Source of the DNA: G965197675 sp965197675 | GTDB lineage: Bacteria; Chloroflexota; Dehalococcoidia; Plut-88900 | Direction: 5' to 3' | Length of the DNA stretch: 64,000 bases | NCBI GenBank assembly: GCA_965197675.1 | Contig: OZ240221.1 | Location: 1,302,001-1,366,000, forward strand | Part shown: in pieces, positions 15,591-24,243 of the stretch | How the letters are laid out: each line of letters begins with the position of its first letter | Position numbering within the stretch: the first letter of the stretch is position 1 | Program-made: the position numbers and the translations under genes | Notes under the pieces: generated by a model | The model's input: only the letters and a program-made list of their open reading frames with translations | Databases searched by the model: none | Told to the model about the DNA's origin: nothing

Positions 15591-18506
15591 CTATATCACC
15601 AACCCAGTGCCCTTGGGCCGCACCTTGCCGCCGTGGACTGAGGGTTCTGCGCACCACTTGGCGGCGAGCCGTCGCACTGCGGCGTAGGTGTCCTCGTCGA
15701 AGCCCAGGAGGTCGCAGACGACGCGGCGGTCAAGGAGGGCGCGGTTGGGGTCGGCGTTGGCCAGGTATGCCGGCTTCAGGTCTTTGTCGCGGAACTCGTT
15801 GAAGATGGCCTCAGCTTTGTGGAGTTGTTCGTCAGTCAGGGCTCGGAAGTCCAGCACCGGGAGGGACTCCGCGGAGCGAATGGTCATGCCAGCTTTGCTC
15901 GATTGTTGACGGCTGGAGTGCCACCAATGCGAAAGCAGGCCCAAAGTGGAATTGCCCCAGATTGAAAAGGCATAGTCGTATCTCTCATCTGTGAAGATAA
16001 CGTTTGGCCACACCCTTCCGCCGATGGATGCCATTTCTGTGTATGCAACAGCCAGAGCTTGGGAACCAAACGTGAAGTCAAGGTTCAAGTGCGAGCGGCT
16101 GGCGGTGGCCCAAACAATCGCGGCTTTGTCCTCCATACCAGGCCGAACCTGCAATTGTGAGTCAGGAGTGCAGACAATTCGAGTTTCCGCCTGGGCATCG
16201 TGGTTCCAGAGAGCAGGATAAGTAGCAGTTGGACTAGAGGCGATCTTGCTGAATGGGCCTCGTGGCGGCCCTTTAGATGGCAATCCAGTGATATCTAAGT
16301 GATGAAACCCAAGACTACCTATAGTGCTCAAAGGTACCAGTCCTATTTCTATACTATTAGAACTACCAGGAAGCCATAATTGAGAGTTGAATAGAGCATA
16401 AGCGGATTGAGCGAGGGAATAATCCGACAGGCGCACCGCGCCCCAATTCTCTCCGTCCGCGCCGCTGGGAGCGGTTATGGTCTCGCCGACCAACTCCTCT
16501 CCAACCGTCAGGGGCGTACCGCCATACGGCCCATCCTCGATATTTCTGACCTGGCTGCCGTCCAAAAGCTTGCCCGCCAGGGAGCTTGCGTGGGCGAACC
16601 CCTGTGGTCTGCATCTGAGGGACGTGAAGCGCGCCCGGTCGTTGGGCGACTCGTCTGGCCTGAGTTTGCGGGCAACTACCAGGCACTCCGCCATTCCCGT
16701 GTCCGAGGAGAAGGACATATCGCAGCCGTTCGCCGAGATGCTCAAAACAGTCACGTCCGTATAACCACTGTCAATCATTTCCCGGAAGCTCTGCCAGGAC
16801 AGGCCATTAGCCACGGACAGGGGAAGCACCAGTGCCAGGACGCCGCCGGGCTTGAGCTTCTTGTGCGCCAAAGCCGCGAAGGCTGATGCCATCCCTGCAT
16901 GTCCGTGGTAGCAAGTTTCATTGCTTAATCTAGACATCCGCTTTGCCATGTCTCTTTGATCTCCATCACTGGCATCAAACGCCGCAAATGCAGGAGCAAA
17001 CGTGTTGGCACGCCCTGCTGCTTTATTGGTGTTCCGGGTAAACGGCGGGTTCATTATCACCAAGTCGTAGCTTTCGTCCGGTATCTCGGCGCGTACCTGG
17101 GCAGCCGTCTCCTCGCCCGCGCTGCCGGTGCGCACGGCGGGATTAGTGTAGTTGGCCTGAGTCATTTGAGCGTCGGCATTGAGCAATTCCAAGGAGCCAA
17201 TGGACACGCTGCCGTTCATCAACCGCCCATAGGGAAGACTGTAGACACGCGATTTACCAAACCCTATCGATGGTTGCACCCCGGACAGTGTGGAGCCTGT
17301 GATGTGGACAGCGGAGGGCATGACGTCGCAGCCGTAGAGGACCTCCTCCATCATCACCTTGTGGAGGGCGGCCGGGTCGCCGCCGGCCCGCTCGTGTCGG
17401 GCGGCTATCTGCTCGTACACCGCCGAGAGCAGGGCGCCGGTCCCGCAGGCGAAGTCCCCGATGCGCAACTTGCCGATGGCCTCGGCATCCAACCAGTTCT
17501 CGACCTCCAGCTTGGCGACGGCCAGCCGGGCCAGCAGCGCCGCCGACGCGGGCAGGGTGTAGTAGGTTGCCAGGTACTTGCGGTCGGCAATGAGCCGCTG
17601 GAAGACGCGCCCGGTCAGGTCATGGGCGTTATCAACGCCCGTCGCGTTGACCGACTGGGCCGTCTTCCTCAATCGCCTTAGAATATCGGCCGCATAGCTA
17701 GGGGGCAGCTGCGCCAGAATGTCCTTGGCAATGGCAAAGATGGCCCAGTAGTTGATCTTGAGTATGTCGTCCCAGGCCGCCAGCACTTCGCCTTGGGGGT
17801 TGGATAAACCCTCGCCACACACCAGCGCCAGGGGCTTGACCTCCGGGTGCATACCGGCAATACGCTCGTGGAAGACCAGGGCGTTGGCGATGATGGCGCA
17901 GGCCATGCGACGGGTCTGTGGCACGTTGGACATACCCAGACGCCGGGCTATTGACATGGTGATGCTCGACTGCAGCCTGTCTACCTCGTTCAGGAACCTT
18001 GCGGCGCCGTCGATTCCCTCCTGCAACGTAGTGGTGGCCCGGTCTACGGCGCGCTGGGGGACGGATACCAGGCTCACCATGTCCGCCAGGTCCTCAACGG
18101 AGCCGTCCAGCCAGCCGGACTCAGGAAAGCGATGCACCTCCTCGGTGCCCTCGACGAAGACGCAGTAGGATAGGCGGGCCGAGGACAGCGCTGTGCGGAG
18201 GTCGTCGGCCTCGCTGATGTTCTCCGGGTCGCGCAGGGCGATGGTGGCCTCGATGACGCGGCTGCTCTCCACGACCTCCAGTCCAAGACGAGACTTGGCC
18301 TCCGGTTCGACGGTGGCAGCTGGCATGTACTCCGCCTCGATTGCTACTGGGGCGCGGCCGGGCGCTGTGATGAGGATGTCGGGGCGCAGCCCCGGGTGGC
18401 CGGAAATCGCCTGGGTGTTCTCGGAGCGCACACTGCTGCGTGGCAGCATAGCCTGCAGCAGGCCGCCCAGGGCGTTGTTGGCGCTTGGTTCTGTCTGATG
18501 GGGCAT
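15591..18506 (-). CDS. Large N6-adenine DNA methyltransferase with nuclease-like N-terminus
   Basis: A 971-residue protein from ATG 18506, preceded by TAGGAG; the open frame further upstream (to 18725) lacks domain signal. Residues 41-60 contain RPDILIT and VAIEAEY, a D...E-x-E layout like a PD-(D/E)xK nuclease but without the usual Lys. The SAM motif DFACGTG is at 351-357 and the catalytic NPPF at 486-489 (DLVIMNPPFTRN), in the order of gamma-class N6-adenine methyltransferases. The C-terminal ~350 residues may hold target recognition. No separate specificity subunit is present, so it looks like a one-polypeptide restriction-modification (type IIG-like) or stand-alone modification enzyme. 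GC is visibly higher than in flanking genes, suggesting transfer. Confidence 0.82.
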   Translation of the reverse strand: MPHQTEPSANNALGGLLQAMLPRSSVRSENTQAISGHPGLRPDILITAPGRAPVAIEAEYMPAATVEPEAKSRLGLEVVESSRVIEATIALRDPENISEADDLRTALSSARLSYCVFVEGTEEVHRFPESGWLDGSVEDLADMVSLVSVPQRAVDRATTTLQEGIDGAARFLNEVDRLQSSITMSIARRLGMSNVPQTRRMACAIIANALVFHERIAGMHPEVKPLALVCGEGLSNPQGEVLAAWDDILKINYWAIFAIAKDILAQLPPSYAADILRRLRKTAQSVNATGVDNAHDLTGRVFQRLIADRKYLATYYTLPASAALLARLAVAKLEVENWLDAEAIGKLRIGDFACGTGALLSAVYEQIAARHERAGGDPAALHKVMMEEVLYGCDVMPSAVHITGSTLSGVQPSIGFGKSRVYSLPYGRLMNGSVSIGSLELLNADAQMTQANYTNPAVRTGSAGEETAAQVRAEIPDESYDLVIMNPPFTRNTNKAAGRANTFAPAFAAFDASDGDQRDMAKRMSRLSNETCYHGHAGMASAFAALAHKKLKPGGVLALVLPLSVANGLSWQSFREMIDSGYTDVTVLSISANGCDMSFSSDTGMAECLVVARKLRPDESPNDRARFTSLRCRPQGFAHASSLAGKLLDGSQVRNIEDGPYGGTPLTVGEELVGETITAPSGADGENWGAVRLSDYSLAQSAYALFNSQLWLPGSSNSIEIGLVPLSTIGSLGFHHLDITGLPSKGPPRGPFSKIASSPTATYPALWNHDAQAETRIVCTPDSQLQVRPGMEDKAAIVWATASRSHLNLDFTFGSQALAVAYTEMASIGGRVWPNVIFTDERYDYAFSIWGNSTLGLLSHWWHSSRQQSSKAGMTIRSAESLPVLDFRALTDEQLHKAEAIFNEFRDKDLKPAYLANADPNRALLDRRVVCDLLGFDEDTYAAVRRLAAKWCAEPSVHGGKVRPKGTGLVI

Positions 18507-18566
18507 GCTACTCCTAAGAAAGTGGTTGACAGATATAAGCACATCCGTTAAATCTATGTTACCACC

Positions 18567-18615
18567 CCAGCGATCGCATCGCTGGCCCGACGCCTCCCTT
18601 GCGGAGGCGTTTATT
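18567..18615. terminator. Two adjacent hairpins between the methyltransferase and vapC
   Basis: CCAGCGAT/ATCGCTGG (18567-18574 and 18578-18585, 3-base loop) is followed by CGCCTCC/GGAGGCG (18591-18597 and 18603-18609) and TTTATT. They lie downstream of vapC on the minus strand and upstream of the methyltransferase. The T-run after the second hairpin is on the plus strand, so termination of minus-strand vapBC transcripts would rely mainly on the hairpins themselves. Confidence 0.5.
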
Positions 18616-18657
18616 GCTGCTCTTCCGCATCTACTCGCCAGAGACGCTCCACGCTGT

Positions 18658-19053
18658 TCAGCGCAGGCGCTCGATGCCGGGGCAGGAGTCGAAGCCGGTG
18701 TCGAAGCTGAAGATGCGACTGGCACCCGCGGTGCGCATGACGGCGACGTGGAGGGCGTCCCGTGCAGAGAGGCCGTCGACGGCGCTGAGGATGGCCCTAG
18801 CGGAGCGTACCTCGGACATACCGAAGGGCAGCACGTCGTCGGCGATGGCGTCGAGACTCTGGAAAGCGTCGTCGATGGCGTCAGGGCGGTTGATCCCCAC
18901 GTACCGGTGGAGAATCTCCTGGTAGACCTCCACGCTCGTGACGAGGCGCTCGCCGTCCCGCACCATCTGATTCAGGAGCACGATGGTGCGGTCTTTGTTG
19001 AGATGGGACGCGCCCACTAGGTACATGGGAATGTTGGAGTCTATGAAGATCAC
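18658..19053 (-). CDS. vapC: PIN-domain ribonuclease toxin (VapC-like)
   Basis: A 131-residue PIN-domain protein. The acidic active-site residues are visible as Asp5 (FIDSN), Glu42 or Glu46 (VEVYQEILHR), Asp99 (LSARDALHVAV) and Asp118 (FDTGFD). VapC toxins cleave RNA, often initiator tRNA or rRNA, when their antitoxin is lost. The gene overlaps the upstream antitoxin gene by 4 bases, the normal arrangement. It lies in the same GC-richer stretch as the methyltransferase. Confidence 0.88.
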   Translation of the reverse strand: MIFIDSNIPMYLVGASHLNKDRTIVLLNQMVRDGERLVTSVEVYQEILHRYVGINRPDAIDDAFQSLDAIADDVLPFGMSEVRSARAILSAVDGLSARDALHVAVMRTAGASRIFSFDTGFDSCPGIERLR

Positions 19054-19295
19054 GGGATGCGCCGGCCGTCCTTGATCTCCCCAAGCATGACGTCTATGTC
19101 TGTGGTTGGGTAGTAGTGACGAGACGCCTCGGCGATGGCGCGGAGCTTAGCGTCCGTGGCGCCGGGCTGGTCATACCGCGCCTTGCGCAGGGCTTGGCGT
19201 ACCCACTCCGCGACGGTCATCCGCTGCCCCCGGGCAACAATCTGGATCTCCGTGTACTCCTCTTCATCTAGCAGGACCTGTAGTCGTTTTGTCAT
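19050..19295 (-). CDS. vapB: Ribbon-helix-helix antitoxin (VapB-like)
   Basis: An 81-residue protein starting MTKRLQVLLDEEEYTEIQ, with a VAEWVRQALRKAR helix, matching ribbon-helix-helix DNA-binding antitoxins. The C-terminal half (DIDVMLGEIKDGR) would wrap around the toxin. It overlaps vapC by 4 bases (ATGA-type coupling) and presumably represses its own promoter; no operator could be defined by eye, though the 19296-19325 upstream stretch is AT-rich. Confidence 0.82.
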   Translation of the reverse strand: MTKRLQVLLDEEEYTEIQIVARGQRMTVAEWVRQALRKARYDQPGATDAKLRAIAEASRHYYPTTDIDVMLGEIKDGRRIP

Positions 19296-19411
19296 AACAA
19301 CAGTATATCTAACTCATATCAGATTAGTCAAGAGTTTGCAGAGGAGGTTTTGGGAGAAGGCCAGGCCAGCGGCCGGCCCTGATTGGAATACCCCTCCTTT
19401 CCTGCTCATGT

Positions 19412-19601
19412 CCTTCGACGGGTTCAGAGCCTGCCCCGCACTTGGTACGGGGATGGGCGGGTGCAACAACAACTCCCGCTCGTGGTGGGCCAAGAGTTTA
19501 TCCTGAGTTTACTGAAGGGAACCATACGAGTGGGGGGGCAGGAGCCGTCGGATGCAATCCGGGCGGGAGGGGACACTCTTCGACAAGCTCAGGGTGAGCG
19601 G
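19412..19601. repeat. REP-like palindromic repeat cluster
   Basis: The 431 bases between vapB and the acyl-CoA ligase gene hold no gene. Instead there are three related arms: CCTTCGACGGGTTCAG (19412-19427), CCTGAGTTTACTGAAGG (19502-19518, roughly the inverse), and CTTCGACAAGCTCAGGGTG (19578-19596). A hairpin CCCCG/CGGGG lies between the first two. These resemble the short CTTCGACA...CTCAGG palindromes scattered in many bacterial genomes. The cluster marks the right edge of the methyltransferase/VapBC island. Confidence 0.55.
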
Positions 19602-19726
19602 ACGCCCTAGCCCCGGGGCCTGCTCACCTACGGCGGTAGCCTTTCTGAGACAGCCTCCTTAGAGTTGGAGTTGGTTCCAATCGAGTCATTCGTGACCACT
19701 GCTAGCCAGAGGCTATGGGCAGGAGG

Positions 19727-21232
19727 TTACTTGAACTGGGCGGCTACGTTTCTTCGTTGGATTTTGCCTGTAGCAGTTCGAGGAAGCTGGTCTACGAAGT
19801 AGATCGTCTTGGGAACCTTAAAGTCGATGAGATGCTGCTTGCAAAAGTCATGGATCTCTTCCTGAGATGCATCGCCCTTTAGAACCACTGCGGCGTTCAC
19901 CTCCTCGCCGTACTTGGCATCGGGCACACCGAAGGAGATCGCCTCGGCTACAGCAGGATGTTGAGCTAGTATTGCATCTATTTCCAGGGGCGATATCTTC
20001 TCACCGCCTCGGTTGATCAGCTCTTTGATGCGGCCGGTAAGGGTCAGATAACCATTGGCGTCTATGAAGCCCTGGTCGCCTGTACGGAACCACCCGTCGG
20101 TGAAAGAGGAGGCGTTAGCTTCCGGATTGTTTCGGTAGCCGTGCATGACGTTGGACCCCTTTATCACCACCTCTCCCCGCTCTTCCGGGGATAGCCGATT
20201 ACCAGTCTCGTCCATGATGGCTATCTCAACACCCGTACCTTGCCCAACGGTTCCCGCCCTTCTCTCTTGCGGGGGGAGGGGGTTGGAGGACATCTGGTGA
20301 GCAGCCTCAGTCATGCCGTAGGCCTCCAGCACTGGTGTGTCGAACCTTGCTTCCAAATCTGAAATAACGGAAGGGGCAAGTGCGGCACTACACGATCGGA
20401 TGAAACGAAAGGTGCCTCTGGGTGCATTGTCGCTGTCGGCCCTAGTGAGTAGGATTTGATGGATAGTGGGAACGGCCGAGTACCAGGTGGCTTTGTGTTC
20501 TAGGGCTACCGACCAGAAGCTGCTGGCACTGAACCTGCTGGGGAGTACCGCAGTACCCCCTGATGCCAGGGTGGAAAAGAGTACCCCGTTTAGCCCATGA
20601 ATGTGGAATAGGGGCATGACTACCATTGCCACATCCTGTGGCGTCAGTTGGTAAGTATCGACGATGTTCTTCAGCGATGCAGTTATGTTGTCGTGAGTCA
20701 GAGGCACGCCTTTGGGCCGGCTTGTGGTGCCACTGGTATGGAGGAATAGAGCTACATCCTCAGGTTCGGGTGACGTTGGTTCCCCACCGGGACTTAATAG
20801 GCTTCCACTTTGGCATAGCTCTATGGTTCCCTGGGGGGTTGCACTGGCCTCAATACAGGGAATAGCCAGAGAAGCGGCCGCTTCTCTGGCTGCGTGCTCC
20901 TCGGGAGGCAGAATGACTACTGAAGACTCGGCATCCTGCATGTAGAACTTGTACTCATCTACGGTGTAGGCGGGATTGAGGGGTGCGACCACTGCTCCCA
21001 AGCGAGTTACGGCCAGGAATGTGGCCGCGAACTCCAGACTGTTGGCCAGGACTAGGGAAACAGTCTGACCAGGGCCCAGTCCTATACCTTTCAAGACTGA
21101 GGCCAGTATTTCAACCTGCTCCTGCAGCTTTCGATAGGTGATCGTAGGCCCTTGAGGGATCACAAGGGCAGGGTGATTGGAGTCGCCTGAGTCGAGTAAA
21201 TCAGCAAGGGATTTCATTTGCGTATCTCCCAC
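19727..21232 (-). CDS. AMP-dependent acyl-CoA ligase
   Basis: A 501-residue member of the ANL superfamily. Motifs in order: LHTSGTTSRPKGVPLTH (AMP-binding P-loop), YGMTEAAHQM, GWFRTGDQGFID, GRIKELINRGGEKISPLEI and PRTATGKIQRR with the catalytic lysine. The compact length and motif wording resemble oxalate--CoA ligase/AAE3-type and medium-chain acyl-CoA synthetases. The acid substrate is not deducible. The start may be the second Met (21217). It is the last minus-strand gene of the long rpoB-side block but is separated from it by a transposon remnant. Confidence 0.86.
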   Translation of the reverse strand: MGDTQMKSLADLLDSGDSNHPALVIPQGPTITYRKLQEQVEILASVLKGIGLGPGQTVSLVLANSLEFAATFLAVTRLGAVVAPLNPAYTVDEYKFYMQDAESSVVILPPEEHAAREAAASLAIPCIEASATPQGTIELCQSGSLLSPGGEPTSPEPEDVALFLHTSGTTSRPKGVPLTHDNITASLKNIVDTYQLTPQDVAMVVMPLFHIHGLNGVLFSTLASGGTAVLPSRFSASSFWSVALEHKATWYSAVPTIHQILLTRADSDNAPRGTFRFIRSCSAALAPSVISDLEARFDTPVLEAYGMTEAAHQMSSNPLPPQERRAGTVGQGTGVEIAIMDETGNRLSPEERGEVVIKGSNVMHGYRNNPEANASSFTDGWFRTGDQGFIDANGYLTLTGRIKELINRGGEKISPLEIDAILAQHPAVAEAISFGVPDAKYGEEVNAAVVLKGDASQEEIHDFCKQHLIDFKVPKTIYFVDQLPRTATGKIQRRNVAAQFK

Positions 21233-21390
21233 ACTGGTACAGACCTCTATATTGGGCCTATACCAAGTCTACAATAGTTTGGCTACGGGTAGCTCCAGGC
21301 GTGCGCTCAAGTCTTGTACATCTCGTCCTTAGACAGGGACTCATGATAGTGGACGCTCTTCCATTCGCCGCCTGCCTTCCGTTGACCGTT

Positions 21391-21538
21391 GGCAGTAGTT
21401 AAACCACTTAAGTATGCGTCGGCCTTCTCTGCTCAGCTGGTGACGTCTGTCTAATCTCTTTGATCCTCGGTACCCTGCTCTGATTATCTTCATGATGACG
21501 CTACTCTATGTGTAAGCCATCATTCTGAACGGGGTCAG
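21391..21538 (-). mobile_element. Fragment of IS481-like element (copy A)
   Basis: In the 327-base gap between the acyl-CoA ligase and the small membrane protein, the minus strand carries the same 5' end seen at 47.05 and 49.45 kb: a CGTTCAG stretch, ACACATAGAGTAGCGTC, then ATCATGAAGATAATCAGAGC (ATG at 21493). The translated start MKIIRAGYRGSKRLDRRHQL matches the other copies. Similarity stops at about 21391, before the full helix-turn-helix. No transposase core remains. The rest of the gap (21239-21390) shows nothing recognisable. Confidence 0.7.
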
Positions 21539-21559
21539 TAAGTATAGCAGCCATCTCAT

Positions 21560-21865
21560 CTAAGAGATGAGGGCACGCAAGAACAGACCGAAACCCCAGC
21601 CTAATATGAACACAGGCGACATCCACGAGCTGGGCCTGGGATTACGGCCGGCAGCCTCAGTCGACATTCGGAGTATAGATAGGACCACGATAATAGCGAT
21701 TATCCAGGCGGACACTATGGTTACCTTCAAGGCGACACCTACTACGAAACCGGCTATCAGCCAGCCTATCAGCTCAAGATCAGAGGTTACTAGCCTATCC
21801 GACCTCTTTGAAGGCTCTTCATTCTTTGAAGCACTGTTCTGAGGGTCATCGGTCATATCAGTCAT
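21560..21865 (-). CDS. Small membrane protein of unknown function
   Basis: A 101-residue protein with a charged, Ser/Lys-rich N-terminus and three hydrophobic stretches: LIGWLIAGFVVGVALKV, VSAWIIAIIVVLSILRM and MSPVFILGWGFGLFLRALIS. No family is recognised. It starts 23 bases after tmk on the same strand and is probably co-transcribed. Its open frame is unbroken and the membrane topology is plausible, so it is likely real. Confidence 0.6.
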   Translation of the reverse strand: MTDMTDDPQNSASKNEEPSKRSDRLVTSDLELIGWLIAGFVVGVALKVTIVSAWIIAIIVVLSILRMSTEAAGRNPRPSSWMSPVFILGWGFGLFLRALIS

Positions 21866-21888
21866 CCAAAAGAGGCATGGGTCTCATC

Positions 21889-22578
21889 TCACTTATAACG
21901 AGAGCTCTGCTGCGATAGTAACGGAAGTAAGGAGTGGACCCGCATCCAAATGATTTTTGCCACAGCCTCAACAGGCTGACTAGCATCGACTACCAACCAA
22001 CGTTCAGGCTCCTTCCTGGCAAGTTTGAGATAGCCGTCACGGACCCTTTTATGGAATGATATTGATTCCTCTTCGAACTTGCTTTCACCCCCAGGGTCCT
22101 TCCTGACATCTTCATCAATACTCAAATCGCTCGTGAAGGTTAGTTGAGATGCTCTTCTCTGGAGAGCCTTATCAGGAGGCATGTCTAGCAGTATGGTAAG
22201 TTCAGGCATAATTCCCCGGGTGGATATCTCATTAATTGACTTCACCCATTTCAAGCTAACACCTCGTCCATAACCTTGATAAGCTGTGGTTGAGTCTACA
22301 AACCGATCAGCGATGAGGACAATCTCTTCCGATAAGGCCGGTTTTATAACACGAGACACCAACTCGGCTCTAGCTGCTGAGAATAGCAAAAGTTCAGCTT
22401 CGAAGGTCATCCTGGAGGTTTTAACAATGGGTCTTAGTTGTCTTCCTAACGGTGTATCTCCTGGCTCATGAATTAATTCCCAGTGCAAGCTCAATTCTTT
22501 TAATCGGTCTCTCAAGATTTTGGATTGAATAGTCTTACCAACTGCTTCGCCACCCTCAAGAGAGATGAATAAACCCAT
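21889..22578 (-). CDS. tmk: Thymidylate kinase
   Basis: A 229-residue dTMP kinase, making dTDP for DNA synthesis. The P-loop is LEGGEAVGKT (residues 8-16), a variant of the usual GGEGAGKT. The DRFVDSTTAYQGYGRG block (DR(Y/F) motif) and LLDMPPDKALQRR follow. The lid region is longer than usual, with an acidic insert around LSIDEDVRKDPGGE. Other core residues look intact. It lies in the minus-strand operon between the Ycf45-like ATPase (118-base gap) and a small membrane protein. Confidence 0.9.
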   Translation of the reverse strand: MGLFISLEGGEAVGKTIQSKILRDRLKELSLHWELIHEPGDTPLGRQLRPIVKTSRMTFEAELLLFSAARAELVSRVIKPALSEEIVLIADRFVDSTTAYQGYGRGVSLKWVKSINEISTRGIMPELTILLDMPPDKALQRRASQLTFTSDLSIDEDVRKDPGGESKFEEESISFHKRVRDGYLKLARKEPERWLVVDASQPVEAVAKIIWMRVHSLLPLLSQQSSRYK

Positions 22579-22696
22579 TAGAGATCTGTCCAGTCACTTG
22601 TCACGTGATGGGGGAAGTATACCAAGTCTAGAGGGCTTAAGAGTCGCTCTTACGGGGTTTTCCACTGAAAAGGAGCTGCGCCGACTAGCTAGCTTG

Positions 22697-24223
22697 CTAT
22701 ACCGCCATAGAGGATGACCGCAATATGTGTACTCGCCTCAAAGGCTCTTTACCACTACTGCGAGACTTTAGATTGGACCTCTCTGCTATCTGGTGCTGCA
22801 ATCTGCGAATGAAGGAGCTCTGGGGGCTCAGCTCCACTGATTCTGCCCCATTGAATATCTGCTCTACGGCCCCTTCAGCTTCTTTAATGGCGGACTCCAA
22901 CGTATCCTCAGTCTTCTCCAGTCCATACATGCTCATCAGAGTCTGCTCCAGCTGATGCAGAGTTCCCCTTCTGAGGACGAATATAGGGGTACCCTCCGTC
23001 TCAGCAACTCGTAAAGTTTGTGGGCGCTTTCTGTAGAAGGTCTTGGTGGTCATTATGATGTCGGACTCTCTGAAGCTATTGACTAGGGTTATAGGAAGCT
23101 GCATCTTTCTCACCACATCCTCTAGCCGACTACGATTGACCCCGAAAGGGTATATCTTAGATGGTGCAGAGGTAGATGGGGTTGGGCGTGTCGTTCTGGG
23201 TGCAACCTTTTGGGTGGCCGCTTTTCTCTCCTTCTGCACGTTCCCTTCTGCATCGAGCCAGCGCTCTTCGGGAGGAATGAGCCGGCGCCTCAATACCGCA
23301 TCCACGGTTTCTGCCACGTCGACGTGAACCGCCACCCTCTCCCAGTTCTGTATCTCTACTAGCATCTGGAAAGTTGGAGGCCCCTTTCGTTCCAATATCG
23401 ACTTCTGCGTACCTCGTCTCCTGGCTTCTTCATCGCCCAGAGTTACGGATTGAATACCGCCGATCAAGTCGGACAAAGTAGGGTTCATGATCAGGTTCTC
23501 GAGAGTGTTACCATGAGCCGTTGCAACCAATTGGACCCCTCGCTCAGCAATGGTCCTAGCTGCCACCGTCTCCAACTCAGTTCCTATCTCGTCGATGATG
23601 ATGACCTCGGGCATATGGTTCTCGACCGCCTCTATCATAACCGCGTGCTGCAATGTAGGGGTGGGCACTTGCATGCGGCGAGAATGTCCGATAGCTGGAT
23701 GGGGAATATCACCATCGCCGGCGATCTCGTTGGAGGTATCGACTATGACCACCCTCTTTTTCACGTCATCGGCCAGGAATCGGGCCACCTCTCGTAACAT
23801 GGTGGTCTTGCCTACGCCAGGTCTACCTAGCAAGAGGATGCTGTTACCCGTCTCCACTAGGTCTCTGATAGTCCCAATGGTGCCGGAAATGGCCCGACCC
23901 ACCCTGCAGGTAAGGCCGACGATAACACCTTTTCGGTTTCGGATGGCGGAGATGCGATGAAGAGTTCGCTCGATGCCCGCCCGATTATCATCTCCAAAGC
24001 TGCCTATATGGCTCACAACATAGTCGATATCGGCCTGGGTGACATCCTTTTCATCCAGAATCACCTCTTCTTGGAGGAAACGGGCCTCTGGTCGACGACC
24101 CAAGTCCAGGATGACTTCCAACAATTCGCTATAGCCGCAGCGGAGACTAATGGGCTGTTGTAAGTGGGGAGGAAGAGTCTGAAGGAGGGCATCTAAATCA
24201 TCTGTGATCTGCTTTTCGATCAA
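22697..24223 (-). CDS. Ycf45/SpoIIIAA-like ATPase with C-terminal R3H domain
   Basis: A 508-residue protein. The Walker A motif GRPGVGKT is at residues 133-140, followed by VVIVDTSNEIAGDGDIPHP and the Walker B VIIIDEIGTE near residue 210, the signature of the Ycf45/SpoIIIAA AAA-type family. The C-terminus (RRLQHQIAERSNLKSRSSGKEPLRRV) fits an R3H single-strand nucleic-acid-binding domain. The combination occurs in cyanobacteria, plastids and other bacteria, with no settled function. This organism shows no sign of sporulation here, so a sporulation role is not implied. It follows the GNAT gene by 20 bases. Confidence 0.85.
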   Translation of the reverse strand: MIEKQITDDLDALLQTLPPHLQQPISLRCGYSELLEVILDLGRRPEARFLQEEVILDEKDVTQADIDYVVSHIGSFGDDNRAGIERTLHRISAIRNRKGVIVGLTCRVGRAISGTIGTIRDLVETGNSILLLGRPGVGKTTMLREVARFLADDVKKRVVIVDTSNEIAGDGDIPHPAIGHSRRMQVPTPTLQHAVMIEAVENHMPEVIIIDEIGTELETVAARTIAERGVQLVATAHGNTLENLIMNPTLSDLIGGIQSVTLGDEEARRRGTQKSILERKGPPTFQMLVEIQNWERVAVHVDVAETVDAVLRRRLIPPEERWLDAEGNVQKERKAATQKVAPRTTRPTPSTSAPSKIYPFGVNRSRLEDVVRKMQLPITLVNSFRESDIIMTTKTFYRKRPQTLRVAETEGTPIFVLRRGTLHQLEQTLMSMYGLEKTEDTLESAIKEAEGAVEQIFNGAESVELSPQSSFIRRLQHQIAERSNLKSRSSGKEPLRRVHILRSSSMAV

Positions 24224-24243
24224 AGTCTTCTCTGCAAATTCGC

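Noticed and set aside
16956..17681. 241-codon plus-strand frame inside the methyltransferase gene
   Set aside because: It is the antisense shadow of a GC-rich gene with clear methyltransferase motifs on the other strand.
19635..19660. 15-base match (GCCTTTCTGAGACAG) to the interior of IS481-like copy C
   Set aside because: The surrounding bases do not align further, so a fourth element copy cannot be claimed.
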